From the NCBI RefSeq assembly GCF_028765165.1, contig NZ_JARADB010000001.1, forward strand, positions 1,302,001 to 1,366,000: a stretch of DNA of 64,000 nt. The letters run 5' to 3'. Position 1 is the first letter of the stretch. Each line of letters begins with the position of its first letter. The stretch comes from Paenibacillus sp. MAHUQ-63. Its GTDB lineage: Bacteria > Bacillota > Bacilli > Paenibacillales > NBRC-103111. Made by a program: the position numbers and the translations under genes. Positions 1-7,831 of this stretch are shown one piece after another. A model generated the notes under the pieces. That model searched no databases and was not told the origin of the DNA. It was given only the letters and a program-made list of their open reading frames with translations.

Positions 1-454
1 CTTTCTTGACATATCCGTGTGCTTCTAGCAATTCCTCAACCTGTTCCACATCTTGTATTGGAATCAGGACGTCTAAATCGCGTGAGGTTCGAAGTGATAT
101 ATCGCCATAAAGATCAGCCGCAAGAACCGGTCCCTTCAAAACAATAGCGCGGATGCTGGAACTAGAGAGCATTTTAAACAGGCCTTCCATTATAGCACTC
201 AAGCGCAACATATCAAGGGTGTTGCGCTTATATTCCTTTTTCAGTTCATTCATAACTTCCAAAGGAATCTGTCCATGCTCGAAGTTACGAAGACGTGTAT
301 ACAGAATGGGATATACCCGATGATGTCTTGCTAGCTGAAGAAACGTATCCCACTCGACTTCATTTATTTTTTCATGCTCATTTCTTATGACAGATAGCAA
401 TAGATTCAATTCTTTAGAAAAGAGAGCAGAATCCACACGGAAATCATTATCCAT
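1..454 (-). CDS. Nucleotidyltransferase-family protein of the lasso locus, second copy (3' end beyond window)
   Basis: About 151 codons are visible from an ATG at 454, preceded by an AAGGAGATTAAAG ribosome binding site; the frame stays open to base 1, so the C-terminus lies outside the window. The segment VLKGPVLAADLYGDIS followed by RDLDVLIP fits the NTP_transf_5-type nucleotidyltransferase fold, with the Asp pair of RDLDVL as probable metal ligands. Proteins of this family recur in paeninodin-type lasso clusters; their reaction there is not established as far as I know. It starts 15 bases after the B2 gene and is probably co-transcribed. A second, more GC-rich relative lies at 4530-5558. 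Confidence 0.85.
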   Translation of the reverse strand, partial: MDNDFRVDSALFSKELNLLLSVIRNEHEKINEVEWDTFLQLARHHRVYPILYTRLRNFEHGQIPLEVMNELKKEYKRNTLDMLRLSAIMEGLFKMLSSSSIRAIVLKGPVLAADLYGDISLRTSRDLDVLIPIQDVEQVEELLEAHGYVKK

Positions 455-468
455 CTTTAATCTCCTTT

Positions 469-924
469 TTACCCACTAATAAATTTTGCAAATTTACCAA
501 CCACTACGTACCTTTCCATGCCGTCGGCACCGGTAATATAGTAGGGACCGCTGCGGAGCCATGCGTGAGCCACCATTTTTCCGGATTCGTCCCTACCAGT
601 CCCAAGATATAGTGTGCTTTCAATTTTTCGCTTTTCAAGCATTTTCAGCGCGGCTATAGCTTTTACCAAGCACTTGCTTTCCCAGAAAGTATGTCGACTC
701 ATAATCTGAATCACATCATGAACTTTACGCAAAGTGGTTGTATTCGTAGGTACCCGTGCTTCTGTTGTTTCCTCCATCTGATTACCTAAAGATGGTACAA
801 CTTTAGCAAAAGGAAAAAAGAGTAAAATCCGTGCCCAGCCTAAATAAAAATAAGCTTCTATAAATAAAAGCATTGTTTTCATATCCAATGAGAGGAATAC
901 TTTAACTTTATTCACGATGCACAT
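469..924 (-). CDS. Lasso peptide biosynthesis B2 protein (leader peptidase)
   Basis: This transglutaminase-like cysteine protease would remove the leader from the lasso precursor before ring closure, together with a B1 (RRE) protein. The 151 residues match the B2 family's usual length. The visible triad is Cys85 (SKCLVKAI), His120 (VAHAWLR) and Asp134 (ITGADG). The N-terminal third is hydrophobic, as is common in B2 proteins. The ATG at 924 overlaps the end of the B1 gene by 17 bases. A GTG at 915 is also possible, because AGGAG lies very close to the ATG. It is the only B2 gene visible although the locus has two precursors. Confidence 0.93.
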   Translation of the reverse strand: MCIVNKVKVFLSLDMKTMLLFIEAYFYLGWARILLFFPFAKVVPSLGNQMEETTEARVPTNTTTLRKVHDVIQIMSRHTFWESKCLVKAIAALKMLEKRKIESTLYLGTGRDESGKMVAHAWLRSGPYYITGADGMERYVVVGKFAKFISG

Positions 925-1216
925 CGGCTCCTAAGTGAACTAGCCCTTCTTCTAATAAATGTCCTAGAAAGGATACCACTTGCCGCTGGCACTCACTTTG
1001 TTCCACATCGTATTCTGTCATTAATGTTGTAATTAACTGTCCAATTGAAATCGGAACCTCAACTAAATCCCAGATGATCCCGCCCATTTCCCCGAGATTA
1101 TAATACTTTCCGTTCTGAATACTTAGCATGACCTTTTCTCCACCCATATCACTTACAATGTTCCCTTTGACCTGTACGACATAATCATTCATTGACACCA
1201 TTCCATTTGTAATCAT
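908..1216 (-). CDS. PqqD-like lasso B1 protein (RiPP recognition element), copy 2
   Basis: A 102-residue PqqD/RRE protein that binds the precursor leader and hands it to the B2 protease. The sequence has the usual PqqD order: an N-terminal beta region, the segment NGKYYNLGEMGGIIWDLV, then a helical C-terminus with a conserved-looking FLGHLLEEGLV. The ATG at 1216 lies three bases after the stop of the kinase gene, with a GGGGG purine run as ribosome binding site. It is AT-rich like its neighbours between 1 and about 3840, and is a paralogue of the B1 gene at 7818-8087. Its position between kinase and B2 fits the paeninodin-type order. Confidence 0.92.
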   Translation of the reverse strand: MITNGMVSMNDYVVQVKGNIVSDMGGEKVMLSIQNGKYYNLGEMGGIIWDLVEVPISIGQLITTLMTEYDVEQSECQRQVVSFLGHLLEEGLVHLGADVHRE

Positions 1217-1219
1217 GGT

Positions 1220-2149
1220 TCATTCCCCCAAATTTAACGTTTCCAAGATAGTCGATACTAACTGAGGAGCCGTAAATCCGGATACCGGCCGGCTTAATTG
1301 AAACATTTTGATATGTTGCAAAATGCAAACGGATGTTTTAAAATGCCACTCCGTTAATCCCATACCCTGGATAAGAAAATTGCGGTACGTATGATAGAAA
1401 AGAGGAGAAAATCTGCTGAGCTTTTCAATTCGGCGAATTTCTATTGTATCCGCCTCCGACTTTACTAGTTCTATCACACCTGTAAGCGGTAAGGGTTCTT
1501 GATGGTATCGAGCTGCTACCGGGACATAATATTTATTCACTCTTCCATACAAAGATTGATAATTGCTGCACTCCATTCCAAAGTTAGAGAGGCTGTCCTG
1601 CCATAGCTTCTGTTGAGGGTATGATGGGATTACATAGGGACTGTTTCCCTCTTGGAGTGATACGGCTATCACATCATCACTAAGAAGCTCATATCCTTGG
1701 TTTAAGAAAGCTGATGCGAGTGTAGACTTGCCCGCACCGGAATCTCCAACAATAGCATAGGCCTTGCCATTGATAGCTACTGCACTTCCGTGCATCGGAA
1801 ATATCCCTCTCTGCATTAAGATTGCACCCATGCATGTTCCTAGAACTAGTAGCCGAATTTCACCAGCTTCTGCACCTATCATCGGCGAAACTGTAATCCT
1901 TCTTCCTTCTTTTATGGAGAAGGTTGCTATTTCAGGCAAATGGAACATAATTAAGTTTTCTTTGATCAGAAATTTTTGGGGATTATCGGATAACTCAAAA
2001 AATAATGAAGTGAGCTCCGGATCAATTAAGATCTCAATATCCGTTACTTCTAACTGATCGTTCATCTTAATCAATTCCGGCAAATCCATATCGCTGGATA
2101 TGGTTAAGCCGAAAGCTTTAAAAATAAGTTTTTGTTTAATATCTAACAT
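1220..2149 (-). CDS. HprK-like lasso peptide kinase, copy 2
   Basis: A 309-residue P-loop kinase related to the C-terminal domain of HPr kinase. Walker A is at about residues 134-142 (GDSGAGKST) and the segment ELLSDDVIAV follows. Members beside paeninodin-type clusters (PadeK, ThcoK) are known to phosphorylate the side chain of the precursor's C-terminal Ser. Precursor A2 just upstream ends in Ser, so A2 is the likely substrate; this is inference. The start follows GGAGTGAAATA. The gene lies 107 bases downstream of A2, separated by a perfect hairpin, and is followed immediately by B1. Confidence 0.9.
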   Translation of the reverse strand: MLDIKQKLIFKAFGLTISSDMDLPELIKMNDQLEVTDIEILIDPELTSLFFELSDNPQKFLIKENLIMFHLPEIATFSIKEGRRITVSPMIGAEAGEIRLLVLGTCMGAILMQRGIFPMHGSAVAINGKAYAIVGDSGAGKSTLASAFLNQGYELLSDDVIAVSLQEGNSPYVIPSYPQQKLWQDSLSNFGMECSNYQSLYGRVNKYYVPVAARYHQEPLPLTGVIELVKSEADTIEIRRIEKLSRFSPLFYHTYRNFLIQGMGLTEWHFKTSVCILQHIKMFQLSRPVSGFTAPQLVSTILETLNLGE

Positions 2150-2175
2150 TATTTCACTCCAATATTACCATGATT

Positions 2176-2220
2176 ATGTTAAAGCCCTTATACGGTCAAG
2201 ATGTATAAGGGCTTTAACAT
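2176..2220 (-). promoter_or_regulatory. Perfect 18-bp intercistronic hairpin after precursor A2
   Basis: The arms at 2176-2193 and 2203-2220 are exact inverted complements (18 bp) around a 9-base loop. On the transcribed strand no U-run follows, so it is not a standard intrinsic terminator. Placed between a RiPP precursor and its modification genes, such a hairpin usually protects the short precursor mRNA or attenuates read-through; that role is inferred here. Confidence 0.8.
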
Positions 2221-2255
2221 ATGTAAGCAATCTAGCTAGAATCTACAAATCATTC

Positions 2256-2390
2256 TTAACTCCAAGTTAATTGGTCACGTGGTGTCCCTGTCGGATAAGT
2301 ATGGTCGAGGTTATTACCGTTCTTAGGATCAAGCATTGTCAGGTTTACATCCAACACTTCTAGTTCAGGTTTTTGCCATTCTTTTTTCAT
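2256..2390 (-). CDS. Paeninodin-type lasso peptide precursor A2 (44 aa)
   Basis: A 44-residue peptide that begins MKKEWQKPELEVLDVNLTM and ends PRDQLTWS. The leader has the W/Y-xx-P-x-L motif and LEVLDV typical of paeninodin-family precursors and ends with Thr-Met, so Thr would be at position -2. With cleavage after Met the core starts Leu-Asp-Pro and the nearest later acid is Asp10. With cleavage one residue later the core starts with Asp and the acid is Asp9, the usual ring size. The C-terminal Ser suits phosphorylation by the adjacent HprK-like kinase. A near-perfect AAAGGAGGTGAT ribosome binding site lies just after the cyclase stop codon and predicts very strong translation. Confidence 0.9.
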   Translation of the reverse strand: MKKEWQKPELEVLDVNLTMLDPKNGNNLDHTYPTGTPRDQLTWS

Positions 2391-2406
2391 CCCTAATCAC
2401 CTCCTT

Positions 2407-4350
2407 TCAAGCAAACTTTTTCAGATAGCGATAGAAAATTAAGCTGCGCATTAAAATTTTATAATCTGCATCAGTCGCATTCTCCGGTATAGCCCCAGCC
2501 TCTACCTTTCCCAACGCAGCATTTAACACTTCTCCGTCAATATAGGCTAAGACTCGATCATCCTTACTAAGGGATTTCAGTTCATTTTTGAATTCATTCC
2601 AATATGGAGTCATCCGATGAACCCAATCTGCACCTTGAACCCCTCTATAGTGCAAATTTAATCTGACCTTATCTGGCAACAATTTTTTTGTGGATCTCCT
2701 TATAAGTGCTCGATCCAATCCATTTTGAACATATTGTTCTTCGGGAACAGATAGGCAGAAACGAATTACACGTAAATCGTTAGTTGGATCACGCTGCCAT
2801 AATGAGTAGCGTAAGGACAACTTTGTCATTAAAGTATTTGTTGTGTTCCAGTGGAATTCTTCCTCGAAATGTCTTCTTCTTAGCTCATATAGATCACTAG
2901 TGGAATACCAACCCGTATGATCGATTCCATAATCTTTTAATTTGCTGAAAACATTTGTTTTTTTCGCAAAATTCTCATTAATTAATCTAGGAAAAACATA
3001 GGGTTTATACTTGGATGGAAAGATACGGTCGATCAACGGAAACGCTATTTTTGCTACTTCCGGAAGCCTTCGTAGTCTTGGCCCCCCTATATTATTACTA
3101 TAGTGATGGAGTTCCTGGATAAGACGAACCCATTTCATTTTCTTTAGAAGCAGGGCATAATGTTCATAAGCGGATCCCCAAGATATGCTTAAGTTACCTC
3201 TAGCACCACTTAACAGCACGCCTATTCCTTCTTCTTGAGCCTTTTCAAATATCCCCTTGATCCAAAATGAATTTTCAAAATATTTAAAAGGAAGCTCCGT
3301 CATTTCCAGAAAGTCATCAATTTCCGAATATGAGTTTTTACCCTCGAGCTCTAGATAGTGGGCGTTAATTCCTCCCACATGCTGCACAGTTAACTGAATA
3401 AAAGGCCTTTCATCCGGCATTAAATGTCTAGGCGTATAATCTTTAAAATCTTTTGGAGGGATATAACTGAAGGTATGCAGTCTTCTATCTTCCTTGCTCA
3501 GAGAGCTAGCCGCAAAGCTAACGACCGAACCGGAATCTAATCCTCCGCTCAGTTGAGCGCCAACCCCGCGATAAGTCCGCAGACGTGATTGTACAGCTGA
3601 TCGAAAGACATCCTGAAAGGCTTCGACATATTCATCGTTTGACTTTAGTTTTAACCGCTCACCAGCAGTAAGTGTACAGTATCTTGTATACCTTAATTGA
3701 CCGCTAGCGATTGAGATACTATGTGATGGAGGTACTTGTTCAATGTATTGATAAGGCGTTATAGAAGCATCTACCGCTTCAACCACAGAGGATATAGCTA
3801 GGTATTCAGCTAGCCACTGTTCATTAAGCTCCTTCGTCACATAAGGTAGCGAGAACAAAGGCTCGATGGTCGTGCTAAACGCAAACCGGTTCCCCGCTTG
3901 GTGAAAGTACAACGTCCTGCTCCCCGAGAAATCCCGGGCCCCGAACAACCGCCGCTTCCTCTCATCCCAAATCATGTAAGCGAAATCGCCGATCAAATAC
4001 TTCGGGGACTCTTCCCCCCATTTATCGTAGGCCAGCAGGATCAACACGTTGTCAGGCATCGTTCGCCGGAGACCGTGTTCAACCTGCAGCAGATCAAACA
4101 ATTCATTCCTGTTGTCGATAATGGCGTCTGCGGTAATCGCCAGCTGCCTTTCGGAATCATAATAAGGATTCCGCTCGCCGATCGACTCCGGGGTAATCCA
4201 TTGTCCATGGCAGCCGAGAAAGATGCGCTCCTGGTACCAGACTTGAACGTCATCCGCCGGATACTTTCGCAGGGCTTCCATCAAGCCGGTGCCATGCGCC
4301 AAAGCTACTGGTTCTTCATTAAAGTGAATTAGTCCGGTAATGGCACTCAT
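2407..4350 (-). CDS. Lasso cyclase (asparagine synthetase-like, macrolactam synthetase)
   Basis: This 647-residue enzyme would adenylate the core's acidic side chain and close the isopeptide ring. The N-terminal ~200 residues are a class-II glutamine amidotransferase-like domain lacking the catalytic Cys2 (it starts MSAITG, not MCGI), as expected for lasso cyclases. The PP-loop SGGLDSGSV is near residues 265-274. The start follows GGAGGAAAGT. GC content changes abruptly near base 3850: the first ~165 codons are GC-rich and the rest AT-rich, so the gene may be chimeric. A promoter with two palindromes lies just upstream (4395-4525). It is the only cyclase visible for two precursors. Confidence 0.95.
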   Translation of the reverse strand: MSAITGLIHFNEEPVALAHGTGLMEALRKYPADDVQVWYQERIFLGCHGQWITPESIGERNPYYDSERQLAITADAIIDNRNELFDLLQVEHGLRRTMPDNVLILLAYDKWGEESPKYLIGDFAYMIWDERKRRLFGARDFSGSRTLYFHQAGNRFAFSTTIEPLFSLPYVTKELNEQWLAEYLAISSVVEAVDASITPYQYIEQVPPSHSISIASGQLRYTRYCTLTAGERLKLKSNDEYVEAFQDVFRSAVQSRLRTYRGVGAQLSGGLDSGSVVSFAASSLSKEDRRLHTFSYIPPKDFKDYTPRHLMPDERPFIQLTVQHVGGINAHYLELEGKNSYSEIDDFLEMTELPFKYFENSFWIKGIFEKAQEEGIGVLLSGARGNLSISWGSAYEHYALLLKKMKWVRLIQELHHYSNNIGGPRLRRLPEVAKIAFPLIDRIFPSKYKPYVFPRLINENFAKKTNVFSKLKDYGIDHTGWYSTSDLYELRRRHFEEEFHWNTTNTLMTKLSLRYSLWQRDPTNDLRVIRFCLSVPEEQYVQNGLDRALIRRSTKKLLPDKVRLNLHYRGVQGADWVHRMTPYWNEFKNELKSLSKDDRVLAYIDGEVLNAALGKVEAGAIPENATDADYKILMRSLIFYRYLKKFA

Positions 4351-4394
4351 ACTTTCCTCCGCAACGCCACAAGATAAGGGGGATTCCCCGCGCA

Positions 4395-4416
4395 GTCGTT
4401 CTCGTTAAAGAACGAC
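4395..4416. promoter_or_regulatory. Palindrome with GTTCT half-sites, proximal to the cyclase (SinR-like)
   Basis: Eight-base arms GTCGTTCT and AGAACGAC flank a 6-base centre CGTTAA. The inner 16 bases differ by one base from the inverted copy at 4475-4490. The half-site read on the minus strand is GTTCTTT, matching the SinR box consensus GTTCTYT that I recall from Bacillus. It lies in the 5' leader of the cyclase transcript, so an RNA hairpin role is also possible. Confidence 0.6.
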
Positions 4417-4472
4417 AGGATTCACTGTTTACATAAATTACGTTTACTTTTGCTTTCTTTAAAGCTTCGAGG

Positions 4473-4492
4473 TTGTTCTTTATCGAGAACAA
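4473..4492. promoter_or_regulatory. Palindrome with GTTCT half-sites at the predicted transcription start (SinR-like)
   Basis: Seven-base arms TTGTTCT and AGAACAA flank TTATCG. It begins 5 bases after the predicted -10 box, so it covers the expected start of transcription, where a repressor would block initiation. Its centre is 77 bp from that of the second palindrome at 4395-4416, close to a whole number of helical turns. No sinR-type gene is present in the window. Confidence 0.6.
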
Positions 4493-4496
4493 TATC

Positions 4497-4525
4497 AGAA
4501 TACCATCGAAGTTCTTGCCTGTCAA
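4497..4525 (-). promoter_or_regulatory. SigA-type promoter for the cyclase and downstream lasso genes
   Basis: TTGACA (4525-4520) is followed by a 17-base spacer and TATTCT (4502-4497), giving a predicted start near 4490. It overlaps the 3' end of the upstream nucleotidyltransferase gene. This would allow the cyclase-A2-kinase-B1-B2 half to be expressed separately from the A1 half. Confidence 0.65.
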
Positions 4526-4529
4526 CTGT

Positions 4530-5558
4530 CTATTGCAGCTTTTTATTTCTGCCTGCCGCCACCCGATCCGCTGCACGATACGGCCATTCCAACAGCGCTC
4601 CGCACGTATGCTGAACCTTGTCATAATCAAAAATATGATAATAAACCCAATTCAAATACCCCTGCAGCGAACGCTTTTTATACCTTAGCGAACTGTACTC
4701 CCACCATAGACGCACCTTCCATGCCTCGGGCAGCTCCAGCGTATTCGTCAGATGCGGGAAATAGGCGTACACAATGGCCAAAGTCCGGCCGATCCTCCTC
4801 TGTGTCCGGTGAGCAGCGGCGTCCCTCTGCAATCGGTCGAAGCTCAGCTTGCCGTTAAGGTGGTGAATGATCTGAATGATATCGAGAAAATATTTAAGGG
4901 AGTTAAGATTATGCCTCCAGCCATGCAAACAAATCATATAGAACGTATGATAGTCCGATAATTCTTTCATGTACCTATAGGCACCCAAAGGCGCAGCCTG
5001 CTCCCAGAACTCTTCGATTCTTAAATTCGATGTGTTCTCTTTCAGCAAATCCCAATGCAGCTCAACCGTTAACGGGATCACCGAATCGGGTATCGGTTTG
5101 CTGAAGCTCCAATGGAAATGACCGGAGATTCGCTCTTGTTCGATCGTATAGCCCAGCGATTTCACACAAAGAATGGCCTTCTCCAGCTCGGACGGGCGAA
5201 TCAGGAGATCAATATCCGACGTGCACCTGGCTCCCAGGTGACCGAAATATTTCTCAGCGAACAGCGTCCCCTTGAGCGGAATGGTTTCAATGCACGCTTC
5301 TTCAAGCTTTGCCAATAGCAATTGCGTTTGATGCCGGATGAACATGTTTTGATAGACGGCCTTATTAAATTTATGCCGCAGCCGCTCCTGAAAAAACAAC
5401 GGCGTACGCTCAAGCTGCTCCCGCTGCTTCAATAGCCCGTATATCTGCGGCGATATCTCGAAAAACTCGGCATCCTCCCATGCCTGTTCATAGAACTGCT
5501 GATCCTGGGGCATAGGAATTCGCGGATCATACAGCGCTTGTATCAAAGTGATGATCAA
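4530..5558 (-). CDS. Nucleotidyltransferase-family protein of the lasso locus, first copy
   Basis: The 342-residue reading from a TTG at 5558 is preceded by AAAGGGG with a 9-base spacer; a longer reading from an ATG at 5612 lacks a clear ribosome binding site. It belongs to the NTP_transf_5-type family: IPLKGTLFAEKYFGHLG followed by SDIDLLIRP, with the Asp pair as the expected metal ligands. It overlaps the end of the ABC transporter gene by 32 bases, indicating translational coupling. Such proteins are recurrent lasso-cluster accessories of unknown reaction. It is GC-rich, unlike its AT-rich relative at the window start. Confidence 0.87.
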   Translation of the reverse strand: MIITLIQALYDPRIPMPQDQQFYEQAWEDAEFFEISPQIYGLLKQREQLERTPLFFQERLRHKFNKAVYQNMFIRHQTQLLLAKLEEACIETIPLKGTLFAEKYFGHLGARCTSDIDLLIRPSELEKAILCVKSLGYTIEQERISGHFHWSFSKPIPDSVIPLTVELHWDLLKENTSNLRIEEFWEQAAPLGAYRYMKELSDYHTFYMICLHGWRHNLNSLKYFLDIIQIIHHLNGKLSFDRLQRDAAAHRTQRRIGRTLAIVYAYFPHLTNTLELPEAWKVRLWWEYSSLRYKKRSLQGYLNWVYYHIFDYDKVQHTCGALLEWPYRAADRVAAGRNKKLQ

Positions 5559-7350
5559 CGAGCTTATCCCCTTTCTGCAACCCTTTCCGATATAAATTGC
5601 GATAAAGGCCATTCTGGCGCATCAAGTCTTGATGGCATCCCTTCTGCACAATACGGCCCTGATCCATGACGAGGATAAGATCCGCGTGCTGCACCGTCGA
5701 TAGCCGGTGGGCAATCACAAGTGTCGTACGTCCTTCCATCAATCGGTACAAGGCTTCTTGCACCTGCTGTTCGGTCTCATTGTCCAGGGCCGAGGTAGCC
5801 TCATCCAGCAGGAGGATCGGAGCATTCTTTAACACGGCCCGCGCAATGGCCATACGCTGTTTCTGGCCGCCGGACAGCCGAATTCCTCTTTCGCCGATGT
5901 CGGTGTCATAGCCATGCGGTAGCGTAGCGATGAACGTGTGGATATTGGCAATGGTAGCGGCCCGCATCATTTCCTCATCGGTAATGCCCTCCCGCGCCAA
6001 TAGCAGGTTCTCCCTGATCGTACTGCCGAATAGAAAGGTTTCTTGCGAAACATGAGCGAATAGACTTCTAAGATTGGATGGCGAGAATTCCTCATAGGAG
6101 CTGTCATCCAGGAAGATGGTGCCGGTCTGCGGTCTGTATAAGGCCAACAGCAGGTTGAATAACGTCGTTTTCCCCGCACCGCTCGAGCCGACTATGGCAA
6201 CGACCTTACCGGCCGGAATCTGCAAGTGGAATTGTTCGAAAATGTGGTGTTGTCCGTCATAGCTGAACGTAATGTCGTGAAAACGAATCGATTTCTCCAG
6301 CGATTTGGCGGGAACTGCCTCCGGCAGCCCTTTTTGTTCCCGGGGCTCTTCCAGAACTTTGTGGATTCTCTCCAATGCTGCGGCCGATCGTTGGAAACCT
6401 GCCCATTGTCCGGCAAGCTCTGTCATCGGATATACCAGATGATTAACCAGGTTAACGAAAGTGAGCAAGGAGCCCACGGTAATTGCACTCAAAGATACGT
6501 AGTAGGAACCTACGCAAAGGCTGACAAGGAAGGTGATCGAGGAGATCGCATGGCCCCCTGCATAGAACCAGCCCCGCAGCTTGGCATTGCTCATTTCCAG
6601 TTCATACAATTCTTGATTCTTATTGACATATTGAGCGAAAATGGACTTCTCCATAATATACGCCCGAATGACAGGCAGGCCTTGGAAGGTTTCACTAAGC
6701 AGCGAGCTGATAGTTCCCATCAAGCTGTACACTAATCTGCCGTTGTTGCGAAGCAGGAAACCGAAGATAACGCCGGTCGCCATCGCTACCGGAGCGATGA
6801 GGACGCAGAGAAGCGCAAGGCTCCAACTGATCTGCACCAAGTAAATCAACACGGCGAGATAAATGAACGGGAGCCGCACGAGATCGAGCAGGCTTCTCCC
6901 GACTACGCCGTTCATGCTGTGAATGTCATTGGCGAAGTGAGACATCAGTTCGCCGGAGTGATGGGCGGACAAATGCTTCCCCGACAATAACAACATATGC
7001 TTAAACAAATGAACGGAGAAATCCCTTTTCACGGCATTCGTCGCAATGGTTTCGAGAACGGTATTCAGATACGCCGACGCAATGCTGGTAAGCACGAGAC
7101 CGACCCCGAGGGGCATAATCTGCTTCATCCGCACGAAATCGCTGTGAATCGCCGCATCCGTCAAATTTCCGAAAAACCACGAGTAGGCTAAGGTGAGCCC
7201 GATATCGGTAAACAGTAAAAAAAAGAGACCCGTGTACACCTTCCAGTACCTTAGCATATAAGGGGTTAACAAGGCGTAGGTTCTCCGAATCTCTTTCAAT
7301 GTTAAATATTCCTTAGCGGCGATTATGCAGTTGCGAATCATGCCTATCAT
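5527..7350 (-). CDS. Lasso peptide ABC exporter (fused permease and ATPase)
   Basis: A 607-residue half transporter with about six membrane helices in residues 25-310 and an ATPase domain from about 345. Walker A GSSGAGKTT is near residue 388, the signature LSGGQKQRMA near 494 and Walker B ILLLDEATSALD follows. It would act as a homodimer exporting, and conferring immunity to, the mature peptide (the D protein of lasso clusters). The start follows TGGAGTGACCGT, 20 bases after the peptidase stop. It is the only transporter in the locus, so it would have to serve both precursors unless another lies outside the window. Confidence 0.93.
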   Translation of the reverse strand: MIGMIRNCIIAAKEYLTLKEIRRTYALLTPYMLRYWKVYTGLFFLLFTDIGLTLAYSWFFGNLTDAAIHSDFVRMKQIMPLGVGLVLTSIASAYLNTVLETIATNAVKRDFSVHLFKHMLLLSGKHLSAHHSGELMSHFANDIHSMNGVVGRSLLDLVRLPFIYLAVLIYLVQISWSLALLCVLIAPVAMATGVIFGFLLRNNGRLVYSLMGTISSLLSETFQGLPVIRAYIMEKSIFAQYVNKNQELYELEMSNAKLRGWFYAGGHAISSITFLVSLCVGSYYVSLSAITVGSLLTFVNLVNHLVYPMTELAGQWAGFQRSAAALERIHKVLEEPREQKGLPEAVPAKSLEKSIRFHDITFSYDGQHHIFEQFHLQIPAGKVVAIVGSSGAGKTTLFNLLLALYRPQTGTIFLDDSSYEEFSPSNLRSLFAHVSQETFLFGSTIRENLLLAREGITDEEMMRAATIANIHTFIATLPHGYDTDIGERGIRLSGGQKQRMAIARAVLKNAPILLLDEATSALDNETEQQVQEALYRLMEGRTTLVIAHRLSTVQHADLILVMDQGRIVQKGCHQDLMRQNGLYRNLYRKGLQKGDKLVDHHFDTSAV

Positions 7351-7369
7351 ACGGTCACTCCATAGAAAG

Positions 7370-7831
7370 CTATCCGAGCTTGCTTTCTCTTCGATTTAAG
7401 TACATTCTAACGAACAGCGAGAACAGGGGAACCGCAAGAATCGTCCGCCCCCATATCGCAGCGACCAGTCCCGTTGCAGGAATAATTCGCCCGTTCCGTT
7501 CCGTCCAGACCATCTTGCCGAGCAGCTGATCCCGCGTAATGGGTTCGTCAGCCGCAAGATTACTATCCCCCTTGCATACGTAGCGATGCTCGCGATCTTG
7601 CTTGCCCGTTTCGAGCCGGCAGAACCGATGTGCGACCATGCTTCCATACGGCGTATGATAGAGAAGGATATCGCCCTTCCTGATGTTAGCGGCTTCCGCA
7701 TCGACGAACCGGCATACATCCCCTTTCTTAATCCAGGGATACATACTCGTTCCTCGTGCCGGCAGTTCGATCCAGCCCTGCTTGCGAATGACGCGAGCAA
7801 TAAGCTGAATCGATTCCTTAGGAAACGGCAT
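7370..7831 (-). CDS. S26/S24-family serine peptidase of the lasso locus (SipW-like)
   Basis: A 153-residue protein from the ATG at 7831 (MPFPKES...), which overlaps the B1 stop by 14 bases; an upstream in-frame start at 7879 would overlap B1 by 62 bases and is less likely. GTSMYPWIKKGD carries the nucleophile Ser, VAHRF a His in place of the general-base Lys, and VCKGDSN an Asp, so it resembles the Ser-His-Asp type of signal peptidase (S26B, SipW-like). A hydrophobic C-terminal segment could anchor it in the membrane. Its substrate is unknown. Its place between B1 and the exporter raises the possibility that it trims precursor A1. Confidence 0.8.
   Translation of the reverse strand: MPFPKESIQLIARVIRKQGWIELPARGTSMYPWIKKGDVCRFVDAEAANIRKGDILLYHTPYGSMVAHRFCRLETGKQDREHRYVCKGDSNLAADEPITRDQLLGKMVWTERNGRIIPATGLVAAIWGRTILAVPLFSLFVRMYLNRRESKLG

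Noticed and set aside
2176-2220. An intrinsic terminator ending the lasso operon after A2
   Set aside because: The stem is perfect but no U-run follows on the transcribed strand, and tightly spaced lasso genes continue downstream.
4319-4630. A 103-codon minus-strand frame between the nucleotidyltransferase and cyclase genes
   Set aside because: It overlaps both neighbours, covers the promoter and palindromes, and has no recognisable protein features or ribosome binding site.
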